Notes under the pieces: model-generated
Told to the model about the DNA's origin: nothing
The model's input: only the letters and a program-made list of their open reading frames with translations
The model's database searches: none
In this document: piece after piece, positions 8,488 through 18,037 of the stretch
How positions within the stretch are numbered: the stretch's first letter is position 1
Layout: each line of letters opens with the position of its first letter
Source: Sulfuricaulis sp.
GTDB lineage: Bacteria; Pseudomonadota; Gammaproteobacteria; Acidiferrobacterales; Sulfurifustaceae
Direction: 5' to 3'
DNA: 64,000 bases
Assembly (NCBI RefSeq): GCF_024653915.1
Contig: NZ_JANLGY010000013.1
Span: 124,001 to 188,000 of the forward strand
Program-made: the position numbers and the translations under genes

Positions 8488-9111
8488 ATGACGACGAAGG
8501 ACAAGATTCTCGACGCGGCGCTCGATCTTGCCATGCGCAAATCCTGGGAGGGCCTGCGGCTGCACGACGTGGCGGCGGAGCTGCAACTGGGCCTGAATGA
8601 TGTGCGCGCCTGTTTCCGCGAAAAGGAAGATATCTCGGATGCGTGGTTTGACCGCGCGGATGCCGCCATGCTGCAAGCCGGCACCCGGCCCGGGTTTGCC
8701 GATCTGTTGCCGCGCGAACGCCTGCACCGGCTGATCATGGCATGGCTCGCGGTGTTGTCCTCGCACCGTCGCGTGACGCGAGAGATGATTTACGGAAAAT
8801 TCGAGCCGGGCCACGTGCATTACCAGTTCGCGGGGCTGCTGCGCGTGAGCCGCACGGTACAATGGCTGCGCGAGGCGGCGCATTGTGACGCCGAGTTGCC
8901 ATGGCGCGCCTTCGAGGAAACGGGCCTGACGGCGATATATCTCGCGACGTTCTTTTACTGGATGCGTGACGAGTCGGGAAATGCCGCGCGCACTTCGGTG
9001 TTTCTCGACAGGATGCTGGGGCGAGCGGAATGTTTGACGCGATACTTCCCGGGGTTTTCCGGGCCGCGCGCGAAGGCCGACGCACCAGCCCCGGCCACGC
9101 CGAAGACCTGA
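8488..9111 (+). CDS. TetR-family transcriptional regulator
   Basis: A 207-residue protein with an N-terminal TetR DNA-binding domain: KDKILDAALDLAMRKSWEGLRLHDVAAELQ, split by the turn into a helix-turn-helix that continues LGLNDVRACFREKED. The C-terminal part is all-helical and presumably binds a ligand; it has a COQ9-like look (FYWMRDES near residue 155). GGAG at 8475 supports the ATG at 8488 rather than the in-frame ATG at 8473. It is followed 28 nt later by an S24-type peptidase, so the two may form a unit. The ligand and targets are not visible. Confidence 0.75.
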   Translation: MTTKDKILDAALDLAMRKSWEGLRLHDVAAELQLGLNDVRACFREKEDISDAWFDRADAAMLQAGTRPGFADLLPRERLHRLIMAWLAVLSSHRRVTREMIYGKFEPGHVHYQFAGLLRVSRTVQWLREAAHCDAELPWRAFEETGLTAIYLATFFYWMRDESGNAARTSVFLDRMLGRAECLTRYFPGFSGPRAKADAPAPATPKT

Positions 9112-9139
9112 GCCTCATTTCAACCTGGAGACCCGGCCC

Positions 9140-9511
9140 ATGGCCGATACATTCAAGAGCATTCCCATCAAAATCACCACCGGCAGTCAGGAACATGCCG
9201 AGATCAAGAGCTGTGCGGAGGCGGAGCCCTACGCGCTGCGGGTCATCGGCGACAGCATGGAACCGGAATTTCTGGAAGGCCATATTCTGATCATCGATCC
9301 GGCCATGCCGCCGCAGCACGGCGCCTACGTGATCATCGATTATCAGGGCGAAACCACGTTCCGGCAGTTTATCGTCGAAAACGGCAGGAAATTCCTCAAG
9401 GCGCTTAACAGCACCTATCCTGCGGTAGAGTTGGTGGAGAATTACTCAGTGCGCGGCGTGGTGATACAGCGCGCCAGCCGCCGGCGCAAGGACCACAAGC
9501 ATTATTATTGA
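9140..9511 (+). CDS. S24 (LexA-like) serine peptidase domain protein without DNA-binding domain
   Basis: A 123-residue protein that is essentially the LexA/UmuD C-terminal self-cleavage domain alone. The catalytic serine sits in VIGDSMEPEF and the general-base lysine in KFLKALNS, in the usual order. There is no helix-turn-helix and no obvious Ala-Gly cleavage site before the Ser. It ends in a basic tail (RRRKDHKHYY). UmuD-like proteins are usually about 140 residues, so it is a short relative. It may work with the TetR protein just upstream. Whether it cleaves itself, or another protein, cannot be told. Confidence 0.8.
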   Translation: MADTFKSIPIKITTGSQEHAEIKSCAEAEPYALRVIGDSMEPEFLEGHILIIDPAMPPQHGAYVIIDYQGETTFRQFIVENGRKFLKALNSTYPAVELVENYSVRGVVIQRASRRRKDHKHYY

Positions 9512-9704
9512 TCCGCCGGGTAAGCGGCATTTCGGCATGGCGGATTGTCAATCTTTTGTAGAGAGGGGGCCACTGCTCTTTCAGGATGTCATTTATTCTG
9601 TCTTGCCCGTGTATTCCATTGCCGACACGAGATTTCATAAAATTTGGAAAATTACACTGACCACGATGACTCCCCGGAGCTGAGATAAAGTGTAAAATGG
9701 CAGC

Positions 9705-10844
9705 ATGAAATACCGGTGGCATTCACGAATCGCGATTTTTTTGCTTGGAGCCCCGTGGCGGATATTTTTGGGCGCGCTGATGGTCGGAGTGGCATGGGCA
9801 CCGGCTGGAGCCGGTGAACCGGAAGAATATCTGCGCGGCTACGTCAATTCGCTGCTCGACAGCCGTTATCCCGGTCTGGGGCTGCGATCGCAGGTCGTCT
9901 CGGTGGACGGCACGGTGAAATTGACTTCCAGCACCTGTCTCGGCTCTTCCCAGAAACGCGACGTGGCCTATCTGCTCACAAAAACTGGCCGCGTGAAAAC
10001 CATTCAGTGGGGCGCGTCGACGGATTGCGATAAATCTGGCGAGACGGCGGAGCAGGATAGGGCGAGAGCGGAGCGCGAAGCAGCGACTCCCGTTGATCTT
10101 TATGCCTTGCCTGAACAGGAACTGTTCGCGCCATTGCTCGCGGATCCGCGCCATCCCCGATTTTCAGTAAGCTACCTGCACTATCGCAGTCCTGCGGCTG
10201 AATTTTCAGCCGCCAGTGTCGCTTTCGGCGAGTATTTCGGCCTGGCTTCGGGATTTTTCGGAGGCTCAGGCAATTCGCAAATCGGGATTCAGGGCGGTGT
10301 ATTCGCATTGTTCAATCTCGATGCCCCATCAATCGATTTGATCAACGCGGATTACTCGATCGGATTGCCGATCAGTTACCGCAGGGGCCCGTGGTCTTAT
10401 TTGTTGCGTGTCTATCATCAAAGTTCGCATCTGGGTGATGAGTTAATTCTGGGCAACCCGGGAATCAATCGGGTGAATTTGAGCTATGAGGACATGGAGT
10501 TCCTTGTGTCTCATGAATGGGAGCGGTGGCGTCTCTATGGTGGGGGTGGTTATTTGTTGAACAGCGAGCCGGATCTGGCGCCCAAACATCTTCAGGGCGG
10601 GGTCGAATACGTGCGACCGCGTGCGGCCGGGAGATTGAGCTTCATTGCCGCGGTGGATGTACAGGCCTCCGAGGAGCTCGATTGGCGTCGCAGCCGCTCG
10701 TACCAGGCCGGGTTCGAGCTCCGAAGCGGCAGTGCACGGCGGGCACGCCTCATGTTTGAGTATTTCCGCGGCCATTCACCCGATGGGCAGTTTTACCGGG
10801 AATCTCTGCGTTACACGGGACTGGGGCTTTACTTTGGCTTTTGA
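9705..10844 (+). CDS. DUF1207 outer-membrane beta-barrel protein
   Basis: A 379-residue protein with a long signal peptide (hydrophobic FLGALMVGVAWAPAGAG, cleavage near residue 36). A small periplasmic part resembling a BON-type domain follows (YLRGYVNSLLDSRYPGLGL to about residue 100). The rest is alternating aromatic and polar strands ending in GLGLYFGF, with a C-terminal Phe as in outer-membrane barrels. The segment VNLSYEDMEFLVSHEWERWRLYGGGGY is typical of DUF1207. The substrate is unknown. It stands alone, between the S24 gene and a membrane-anchored protein. Confidence 0.75.
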   Translation: MKYRWHSRIAIFLLGAPWRIFLGALMVGVAWAPAGAGEPEEYLRGYVNSLLDSRYPGLGLRSQVVSVDGTVKLTSSTCLGSSQKRDVAYLLTKTGRVKTIQWGASTDCDKSGETAEQDRARAEREAATPVDLYALPEQELFAPLLADPRHPRFSVSYLHYRSPAAEFSAASVAFGEYFGLASGFFGGSGNSQIGIQGGVFALFNLDAPSIDLINADYSIGLPISYRRGPWSYLLRVYHQSSHLGDELILGNPGINRVNLSYEDMEFLVSHEWERWRLYGGGGYLLNSEPDLAPKHLQGGVEYVRPRAAGRLSFIAAVDVQASEELDWRRSRSYQAGFELRSGSARRARLMFEYFRGHSPDGQFYRESLRYTGLGLYFGF

Positions 10845-10964
10845 AAAAAAGCCCGGCCGAAATGGCTGATTTACACAATAAAAGCGATTGGCGGACGACA
10901 CCGGGCATACTATCCTTAGGGTTAAATTGTTAGGATTAAATTGGAACTCACAGGCAGGTGGTCC

Positions 10965-12197
10965 ATGGATCTAAAAATGAAACTCGATAAAAAATCCCTG
11001 ATTCAAATCGTCATCCTCGTGGTACTCATCGCCGGCGGCGCGGGGGCCTATCTCATGCAGCAGGATGGTGGTCTGGATTTCATCAGCGGTTTGTTTGAGA
11101 GCGAACCGGCCACTATCCGGGCGCCCGCCGCTGACAAGAAGCTTGCACCAGGCCCGACCGCGCCTTCCGCCGCTCCTGCGCGCGGTGTCTCCGAGATTCC
11201 TGCCGCACCTGCCAAGGGACAGATTCATGGCAAACCGTTTGCTGTAGAGAACAGTGATATCGAAAGTGGCGTGCTGACTCTGCGGTTGGGCAAGGACGTC
11301 ACCGCCGACCTGGAAGTGAAAGTGCTGCTGCCCGGTACACCGTGGGAAACGCCAGCCGGAAAAAAATACAAGGTAACGGAAGCGGGCGGAGCGGGCATTC
11401 CTCAAGTAATGCTCGCGTGGAAAGAGAATGGTCAGACTACTCCCACGGAACAGAAATTTACCGACAAGTACACCATGGCGCTCGAATTCGGTCAGGAGAA
11501 GGATAAAAAGTTACCGGGAAAAATTCTGCTCAACCTTCCGGACGAAACCAAGAGTAATGTGGCCGGCACCTTTGAGGCAGACATTCATGGGTTCCGTATT
11601 GTGGACGGCAAGCCTGACCTGTCTGCCGACTCGGTGGATACCCTGCAGTATCTGGCGTTGCACGAACTACTGAAGGACGATCCGAATAAATCCCTCGAAG
11701 TGTTGTCGTTCCGCGATGGACGCTATGCCCAGTCGGAATCCGCCACAAATAACATGAACGGATACATCGAGGCGGAGTACCGCGTCGGACCGAATTCACC
11801 CAGCGTGCAACGGTATCAATTCGAAAAGCAGAGCGGGACCTGGAAGGTGGTGCGTACGCTTAACGGGAACCAGCTGGATGAAGCACGCCCGCTGCAAACG
11901 CCGGGTGCGAAAGACTCGCCTTCGAAAATACTGACTTATCTGGCCGCCAAAAAACTGGAGGCTGACGTTCAGAAGAAACATCCGGGCAAGAATATCTACC
12001 AACCCGAATTTATGTCGCGTCACAGCGAGAAATTCAAGATTGGCGTTTGCGAGGCCACCTACAAGCTCGATACCTCCGGCGACCCGGTGAAAATCGCCTA
12101 TCTGTTCCGACTTCAGCCGGGTGGCTGGAAGTTTGAGCGTGCACTCGGCAAAAAAGAGAAGGTCAATTTCGACACCGGACGTATCGACAAACGCTGA
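10965..12197 (+). CDS. Membrane-anchored periplasmic hypothetical protein
   Basis: A 410-residue protein with one N-terminal membrane segment (IQIVILVVLIAGGAGAYLM) after a Lys-rich start, then a Pro/Ala linker (residues about 50-90) and a large periplasmic part of probable beta structure. I see no catalytic motif. The start at 10965 has AGGTGG close upstream. A TTG 24 nt earlier is also in frame. A perfect 20-bp terminator follows the stop. The protein is not recognisable to me. Confidence 0.7.
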   Translation: MDLKMKLDKKSLIQIVILVVLIAGGAGAYLMQQDGGLDFISGLFESEPATIRAPAADKKLAPGPTAPSAAPARGVSEIPAAPAKGQIHGKPFAVENSDIESGVLTLRLGKDVTADLEVKVLLPGTPWETPAGKKYKVTEAGGAGIPQVMLAWKENGQTTPTEQKFTDKYTMALEFGQEKDKKLPGKILLNLPDETKSNVAGTFEADIHGFRIVDGKPDLSADSVDTLQYLALHELLKDDPNKSLEVLSFRDGRYAQSESATNNMNGYIEAEYRVGPNSPSVQRYQFEKQSGTWKVVRTLNGNQLDEARPLQTPGAKDSPSKILTYLAAKKLEADVQKKHPGKNIYQPEFMSRHSEKFKIGVCEATYKLDTSGDPVKIAYLFRLQPGGWKFERALGKKEKVNFDTGRIDKR

Positions 12198-12212
12198 CGT
12201 TTGATGGTCCCC

Positions 12213-12257
12213 GAGCGAACAAAAACCCCGCCGACATGGCGGGGTTTTTGTTCGCTC
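12213..12257. terminator. Strong bidirectional intrinsic terminator
   Basis: A perfect 20-bp stem (GAGCGAACAAAAACCCCGCC with its complement) around a 5-nt loop. The AAAAA/TTTTT stretch inside the stem lets it end transcription from both sides, serving the forward gene before it and the reverse cold-shock gene. Confidence 0.95.
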
Positions 12258-12324
12258 GCCTCATCCTTGGGGCTCGTCCCTTCTGGGTGCTGAACAAGCC
12301 GGTAATCCGGCAAACCAGTCTGAA

Positions 12325-12531
12325 TCAGCCGACCGGTTTTACCACCGTAGCCTGCATCCCCTTCGGTCCCTTCTGGCTTTCAAACTCGACCTCCTGACCT
12401 TCGGCCAGTTTCTTGTAACCTTCAGCCTGAATCACGGAATAGTGTACGAACACATCCGCGCTGCCATCCTGTGGGGAAATGAATCCAAAACCCTTAGCCT
12501 CGTTGAACCACTTTACAGTTCCCATGTGCAT
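12325..12531 (-). CDS. CspA-family cold-shock protein
   Basis: A single cold-shock domain of 68 residues: [20 protein letters not shown], then DVFVHYSVI, with RNP1 (KGFGFI) and RNP2 (VFVHY) motifs for single-stranded nucleic acid binding. GAGG nine nt before supports the ATG at 12531; the usual family start MGTVKW is two codons in, at 12525. The upstream leader appears long (promoter candidate at 12666-12693, about 130 nt of 5' UTR), as is usual for cspA genes where the leader controls translation. Which Csp paralogue this is cannot be told. Confidence 0.93.
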   Translation of the reverse strand: MHMGTVKWFNEAKGFGFISPQDGSADVFVHYSVIQAEGYKKLAEGQEVEFESQKGPKGMQATVVKPVG

Positions 12532-12665
12532 GACGAATAACCTCACTAATGATGAATTTCTTATAAAAAATTTTTACGTGCTGTGATGGTGGAGTTCGCC
12601 AGGACCAACGCGGATGCCTGTAAATACCAGCATGACAACATACGGCAGTGCAGCACTGCGAAATC

Positions 12666-12693
12666 AGTATAACGAAAATGCTAATTGTGTACA
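12666..12693 (-). promoter_or_regulatory. Candidate promoter of the cold-shock gene
   Basis: On the reverse strand, TGTACA (12693-12688) and TATACT (12671-12666) are separated by 16 nt. This would put the transcript start about 130 nt ahead of the cold-shock ATG, giving the long leader expected for this family. It is a by-eye match. Confidence 0.4.
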
Positions 12694-12820
12694 GCCGTGA
12701 ACCACGCGTGGGCTCGTCAAATTCGGTATGAAACTTGCCGAAATCGCACTTCACATTGTGAAAAGTGTAAACTTTTCTGACACGGAGGGCTAAATGTGAG
12801 AATTCCATGGCAAATCATAG

Positions 12821-13078
12821 CGATCGGTACTGCGCTGTCTGGCGCGCGCGTTACCCAATGCTGAATCACGCATAAAAGACATTACTGTCGCCAAGCTGCT
12901 GTTGACGGCGCTACCGATAGGTATCCTGGTGTTCTTTTATATCGGTTCAATGGCCGCCCGGCTTCGTGGCAGGTTTTGCCTGTCTGCTGTTTCGCAAAAT
13001 TTACATAACCAGAATGTGATCATCGGTAGCCTGCTGGTGTTCGCCGGCCTGGGGATAATCAGCTGGAACAATCCCTGA
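12821..13078 (+). other. Open frame without a start: possible relic of a small membrane protein gene
   Basis: The frame is open for 85 codons to a TGA at 13076 and encodes two hydrophobic stretches (AKLLLTALPIGILVFFYIG and IIGSLLVFAGLGIIS). There is no ATG in the first half, no ribosome site, and a stop directly before it. It could be a truncated membrane-protein gene or chance. The remaining cspA-amtB gap (12532-12820) holds only the candidate promoter. Confidence 0.3.
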
Positions 13079-13092
13079 AGGATTTCAGGAAA

Positions 13093-13120
13093 AAAAACGG
13101 ACGCATGCACGTCCGTTTTT
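13093..13120. terminator. Bidirectional terminator after amtB
   Basis: An 11-bp perfect stem (AAAAACGGACG with CGTCCGTTTTT) and a 6-nt loop, with A- and T-runs at the ends. It lies 22 nt past the amtB stop. Confidence 0.9.
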
Positions 13121-13142
13121 CACACTGATGGTGATTATCTTG

Positions 13143-14447
13143 TTAGAGATTATACCCCGTCTCGTTGTGCAGCACGGTGTCCAGACCTTCGGTTTCCTGC
13201 TCAATCGTGACGCGCAGACCCAGTGTGAGGTCAATCAACTTGAGAAGAATGAAGGTGACAATTCCGCACCAGGCGGCCGTGGCAAGAATGCCGGTAAGCT
13301 GGGTCGTGACTTGCTTGCCCATGGTAACGCCTTCGGCAAAACCGACACCGCCCAGGGCCGTGGCGGCGAACACGCCTGTCAGTAGTGTGCCGATAATGCC
13401 GCCTACGCCGTGCACGGGAAACACGTCGAGCGAATCGTCCACGCGCAGTGAACGCTTCATGTAGTTGGTCGCCACGAAGCATATGAGCCCGGCGGTGACA
13501 CCGATCACGAGTGCTCCGAGCGGGCCGACGAAACCCGAGGCCGGCGTGATGGTGCCGAGCCCCGCCACCATGCCGGTGACGATGCCCAGCACGGACGGTT
13601 TCCCGAAACGGACCCATTCGCAGAACATCCACGTCAGCGAACCGGCGGCCGCGCCGATGTGCGTAACCAGCATGGTCATGCCGGCGGTGCCATTGGCCGC
13701 GAGCGCGCTGCCGGCGTTAAAGCCAAACCAGCCGACCCACAGCATGCAGGCGCCGATCACGGTCATGGTGAGGTTGTGTGGCGGCATGGCGGTTTCCGGG
13801 AAACCCTTGCGCCGGCCCAGCACCAGCGCGGCGACCACTGCGGCGACACCGGCATTGATGTGCACCACGGTGCCGCCGGCGAAATCCATCACGCCCAGCT
13901 TTTGCAACCAGCCGTCGCCCCAGACCCAGTGACATACCGGGACGTACACCAGCAGCAGCCATAGCAGGCTGAATATCATCATGGAGGAAAACTTCATGCG
14001 CTCGGCGAAGGCACCGACCACGAGCGCGGGCGTGATGATGGCGAATGTCATCTGGAACATGGCGAACACGGTTTCCGGGATGTCACCCTTGAGCGTGTCA
14101 ACGCCGATACCGGCCATGAGCGCCTTGGCCATGCCGCCGATCCAGGCGTTGTTGACGCCGCCGTCGCCGAAGGCGAGGCTGTAGGCAAACAGCACCCACA
14201 CGATCGACACCATGCAGGTGATGGCGAAGCACTGCATCAACACGGACAGCACGTTTTTCGTTCGCACCAGACCGCCGTAGAAGAGGGCCAGACCCGGGAT
14301 GGTCATGAACAGCACAAGCACCGAGGAAGTCAGCAGCCAGGCCGTATTGGCCGCGTTGAGGGTAGGCGCTTCCTGCGAGTATGCCAATGAAGGGAGGATG
14401 AGCAACAGCGAGGCAATAAACAGTCTCGTGGTTTTGCCGAGAGTCAT
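13143..14447 (-). CDS. amtB: Ammonium transporter AmtB
   Basis: AmtB is a trimeric inner-membrane channel for ammonium. The 434-residue protein has a cleavable signal (LFIASLLLILPSLAYSQEA) and eleven hydrophobic segments. Typical Amt motifs include GLALFYGGLVRTKNVLS, FAMFQMTFAIITPALVVGAFAER (split by membrane boundaries), DFAGGTVVHINAG with a pore histidine, and VFPVHGVGGIIG with the second pore-region His. It lies 27 nt downstream of glnK on the reverse strand. This glnK-amtB pair is a standard nitrogen-limitation operon in which GlnK plugs the channel when ammonium is plentiful. Confidence 0.97.
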   Translation of the reverse strand: MTLGKTTRLFIASLLLILPSLAYSQEAPTLNAANTAWLLTSSVLVLFMTIPGLALFYGGLVRTKNVLSVLMQCFAITCMVSIVWVLFAYSLAFGDGGVNNAWIGGMAKALMAGIGVDTLKGDIPETVFAMFQMTFAIITPALVVGAFAERMKFSSMMIFSLLWLLLVYVPVCHWVWGDGWLQKLGVMDFAGGTVVHINAGVAAVVAALVLGRRKGFPETAMPPHNLTMTVIGACMLWVGWFGFNAGSALAANGTAGMTMLVTHIGAAAGSLTWMFCEWVRFGKPSVLGIVTGMVAGLGTITPASGFVGPLGALVIGVTAGLICFVATNYMKRSLRVDDSLDVFPVHGVGGIIGTLLTGVFAATALGGVGFAEGVTMGKQVTTQLTGILATAAWCGIVTFILLKLIDLTLGLRVTIEQETEGLDTVLHNETGYNL

Positions 14448-14474
14448 GTGATTTTCTCCTTTGGTATTTTTTGT

Positions 14475-14840
<366 letters not shown>

Positions 14841-15043
14841 TTATGTCCAACCCCGCCCCGGGAGGCGGGTACGCTTTCCCCACGAAGCAGGTTCCCCGGC
14901 CGTGGGTTAGCCTGCGGCATCATACAAAAACACGGGCGTTTCCCGAAATACCCGTCTGGCACTAAAGGCGCCTGAAAGCAGGCAGATCAGCACCGGCCCA
15001 GGCCTCCAATTCATGCTATTCCTGTAAAAAATTTGGGCCTATA

Positions 15044-15060
15044 TGCACCAAAATGGCACA
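15044..15060 (-). promoter_or_regulatory. NtrC-like binding site between glnK and the rhodanese gene
   Basis: On the reverse strand this reads TGTGCCATTTTGGTGCA. The right half (TGGTGCA) is a perfect NtrC half-site and the left half (TGTGCC for TGCACC) is two bases off. It lies about 230 nt upstream of glnK, a workable enhancer distance, but it overlaps the -24 box of the divergent promoter, where a bound regulator would rather block than activate. Confidence 0.4.
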
Positions 15061-15068
15061 TATATTGC
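15054..15068 (+). promoter_or_regulatory. Sigma-54 (RpoN) -24/-12 promoter
   Basis: TGGCAC, five bases, TTGC: an exact match to the -24/-12 consensus, with ten bases between the invariant GG and GC. It points at the rhodanese gene whose ATG (15108) is 40 nt downstream. Sigma-54 control requires an enhancer-binding activator. Confidence 0.85.
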
Positions 15069-15107
15069 CCTTCAGTTAGGAATTACATCGAAAAGTGGGT
15101 ACCCATC

Positions 15108-15545
15108 ATGAACCGAAGACGCCTTCCGGCAGTTGTCGTATTGGCGTGGCTCTTGGCAAATGCGGGGCCCGCCCAGGCAGAGAAGGAAGTGGTTTCGCCT
15201 GACACTGTTCCCGGCACCACGAAAGTGGATGCTGAGGGCGTGATCAACCTGGTGGAGAAGATTTCCCAATTCGTGATTGTGGATGCACGTATCCGTCACG
15301 ACAGGTTGCAGGGATATATCGAAGGCTCCGTCAGCCTGCCGGATGTCGAAACGACCTGCGAATCGCTCGCCAGCGTCATTCCCAAGAAGTCGTCGCCTGT
15401 TTTGTTTTACTGCAACGGTCCCAAATGTGGGCGCAGTGTCCATTCGTCAAACAAGGCACTGGCTTGCGGATACACCCAAGTTTACTGGTTTCGTGGCGGG
15501 TTCGAAGAGTGGAAGAACAAGAATTATCCGTACCTGAAAAAATAA
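15108..15545 (+). CDS. Exported rhodanese-like sulfurtransferase domain protein
   Basis: A 145-residue protein with a basic signal peptide (MNRRRLPAVVVLAWLLANAG, cleaved near AQA-EK) and one rhodanese domain. The catalytic cysteine heads the active-site loop YCNGPKCGRS. FVIVDARIRHDRLQGYIEGS is the typical early strand and the CDC25-like region. It should carry sulfane sulfur, or bind an anion, in the periplasm. The ATG at 15108 is chosen because the sigma-54 promoter lies between it and the more upstream in-frame codon at 15033. A GGDEF-EAL gene follows 20 nt later, probably in the same transcript. Confidence 0.85.
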   Translation: MNRRRLPAVVVLAWLLANAGPAQAEKEVVSPDTVPGTTKVDAEGVINLVEKISQFVIVDARIRHDRLQGYIEGSVSLPDVETTCESLASVIPKKSSPVLFYCNGPKCGRSVHSSNKALACGYTQVYWFRGGFEEWKNKNYPYLKK

Positions 15546-15565
15546 CCGGGAAATAATAATCCATC

Positions 15566-18037
15566 ATGCTGACACAGCATTTGACCATGCGGGCCTCGCT
15601 GAGCCTTACCATCGTGGTAATGGGCATGCTCGGCCTGGCTCTGGCGCTGGTGACCGGCGAGGTGTACCGGCAGCAGACGCTGGATAACCAGCGTGCGGCC
15701 ATGGTCGATATGCTGCGTCTCAAGACAGATGACTTGCTGAAGGAGCTTGAGGTCAAATCGCGGGACCTTGCCCTGGCTATCCAGCACGCGCCCGAATTTC
15801 AGCGTAGCTTCGCCGCGCGTGACTCGGCTTCCCTGTCACGTCTGATGGACAGCCAGTTCCACCAGTATTTCGAGACTGCCAATGTCATCAAACTTGAGAA
15901 ACTGAGGACATTCGATACCAGCTTTTCATTCGTGGCGGAATCCAGTGAAGGCAGCCCGATGCTGGCGGGTGGGAAAAGCATCTGCCCTGGGCTGATCAAA
16001 CAAGCACGCTCGCGCCAAGGGCCCGCGCGGGTGCAAACCATCTCTGATTTGTGCCCGGTGGGCGACAGGCTGTATTACGCAGTGATCGTTCCCATCGGTG
16101 GATTGCGGCCGAAGGGATATCTGCAGATCATCACCGACCCCATTCACAACCTTTCCGCCATCGAGAAGGCATTGGGAATGCCGGTCAAGATAACCCTGGC
16201 CTCCGGACAGGGATTGTATAAGTCCCGGGAATGGTTTCCCCCGCACGCCATGGAACGCACACTGGTGGCGGTATATCCGTTGGAGACATCCCTATCCGGA
16301 AAGGTGATGAATCTTGCCATCATGCAAGACATTCGTGCTCTCCATGAAAAGCTCTCCATGACACGTTACATGATCATGATGGTTGCCGGACTTGTCACCC
16401 TACTGGTCATCGCGATTGCCCTGCTGGTGCTGCAAAGCACAACGTTGCGGCCGCTGATGGCCCTGCACGATCAACTGCGCAACGTGCGCAAGGATCGCAC
16501 GCGTTTGAGCGAGTCACTTACGCCCGCCGGTACCCTCGAAATCAAGGAGCTGGCGCAGGACTTCAATGCCCTCAGCGCTGAACTGGGAGACGTGCACCGG
16601 ATGCTCGAGCGTCAGGCATTTACTGACACACTGACGGATCTCCCCAATCGCAGCCATTTCCACGAACGATTGAGACAATGCACCGCGGTGGTCCGCGCCA
16701 CCCAGCGTCCATTTGCCCTGTTTGTCATGGATCTCGATCGCTTCAAGGAGGTCAACGATTCCTTCGGCCATGATATCGGCGACCAGTTGCTGAAGCAGGT
16801 CAGTACGCGCCTGCGCGGAGTGTTACGCCGCTCTGACGTGTTCATGCGGCTGGGTCAGGAAACCGCGACAAAGCTCGAGGATGAAATCATTGCGCGCCTG
16901 GGTGGAGACGAGTTCGCCGCCATTGTGCCGGATATTGCTGATGAAAAGCCGGCCATCCTGATTGCCCAGAAGTTCATTAAATCGATGCAGCAACCGTTCA
17001 TTATCGGCATGCACCGTTTCAACATTGGAGTCAGCATCGGCATTGCCTTGTACCCGCATCATGGCGCGGACCCGATGACGCTGTTGCGTCAGGCGGACGT
17101 TGCCATGTACCAGGCCAAGCAGGGTAAATCCGGTTACGCCTTTTTCGACAGCGTGCGCGATCATCACAAATTACAGTTGCTGACTCTGGAGCGCGATCTG
17201 CGTCTGGCGATCGAGAGCGACAGCCTCGATCTGCATTTCCAGCCGATGGTGGATATCCGCACCACCAAGGTGAGCTGCGTGGAAGCGCTGGTGCGCTGGC
17301 GCTACCCGGACCTTGACCTGAAGTCGCCGGACAAGTTTATTCATGTTGCCGAACAGTGTGGGCTGATCCAGCCGCTCACCCGCTGGGTGCTCAATCACGC
17401 GGTTGAACAATGCGCGCGCTGGCGCAGGGCGGGATACCTGTTCGATGTCTCGGTCAACCTGTCCGTGATGAATCTGCACGAAGTGGACTTTGTCGAATAC
17501 GTTATGGACACGCTCCATCGCTGGGAGGTCGAGCCATCCTGGTTATCGCTCGAAGTCACCGAAAGCGCGGTCATGTCCGATCCGAATCACGCGCTGGAGG
17601 TACTGTCGCGCCTGGACACCATGGGCGTGCGGATATCCATCGACGATTTCGGCACGGGATATTCGTCGCTGGCCTACCTCAAGCGGCTTCCGGTGGATGA
17701 AATCAAGATTGACCGCTCCTTCGTCTTCGACATGAAGCAGGACAGTAACGATGCGGTCATCGTGCGCTCCACTATCGACCTGGCGCATAACATGAGTCTG
17801 CGCGTGGTGGCCGAGGGCGTGGAAAATCCGGAAACCCTGCGGCTGCTGACAGCACTCGGTTGCGACGTGGTGCAGGGGTTCTTCGTCAGCCGACCGATAC
17901 CCTATGACGAACTGATCCAGTGGCTGAGCAAGTCCGCCTGGAGTGCCAAGCAACGTCCGGGCGCTTCGGCCACGGGTTCCGGAAAGAAGAGCTCGGTGGT
18001 GGCGCTACGCCGCCCACGTCCGGGATCAGGTCCCTGA
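15566..18037 (+). CDS. Membrane-bound GGDEF-EAL cyclic-di-GMP enzyme
   Basis: An 823-residue protein. Residues about 12-32 form the first membrane helix, 33-265 a periplasmic sensor region, 270-292 a second helix (MIMMVAGLVTLLVIAIALLVL), 293-350 a HAMP-like linker, 355-530 GGDEF and 545-805 EAL. The synthase motif is intact (RLGGDEF) but has no RxxD inhibitory site just before it. A short insertion (RLGQETATKLEDEIIA) precedes the motif. The phosphodiesterase motifs are intact: EALVRW, the DDFGTGYSSL loop and EGVEN. Either or both activities are possible. It follows the rhodanese gene and is likely under the same sigma-54 promoter. Confidence 0.92.
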   Translation: MLTQHLTMRASLSLTIVVMGMLGLALALVTGEVYRQQTLDNQRAAMVDMLRLKTDDLLKELEVKSRDLALAIQHAPEFQRSFAARDSASLSRLMDSQFHQYFETANVIKLEKLRTFDTSFSFVAESSEGSPMLAGGKSICPGLIKQARSRQGPARVQTISDLCPVGDRLYYAVIVPIGGLRPKGYLQIITDPIHNLSAIEKALGMPVKITLASGQGLYKSREWFPPHAMERTLVAVYPLETSLSGKVMNLAIMQDIRALHEKLSMTRYMIMMVAGLVTLLVIAIALLVLQSTTLRPLMALHDQLRNVRKDRTRLSESLTPAGTLEIKELAQDFNALSAELGDVHRMLERQAFTDTLTDLPNRSHFHERLRQCTAVVRATQRPFALFVMDLDRFKEVNDSFGHDIGDQLLKQVSTRLRGVLRRSDVFMRLGQETATKLEDEIIARLGGDEFAAIVPDIADEKPAILIAQKFIKSMQQPFIIGMHRFNIGVSIGIALYPHHGADPMTLLRQADVAMYQAKQGKSGYAFFDSVRDHHKLQLLTLERDLRLAIESDSLDLHFQPMVDIRTTKVSCVEALVRWRYPDLDLKSPDKFIHVAEQCGLIQPLTRWVLNHAVEQCARWRRAGYLFDVSVNLSVMNLHEVDFVEYVMDTLHRWEVEPSWLSLEVTESAVMSDPNHALEVLSRLDTMGVRISIDDFGTGYSSLAYLKRLPVDEIKIDRSFVFDMKQDSNDAVIVRSTIDLAHNMSLRVVAEGVENPETLRLLTALGCDVVQGFFVSRPIPYDELIQWLSKSAWSAKQRPGASATGSGKKSSVVALRRPRPGSGP

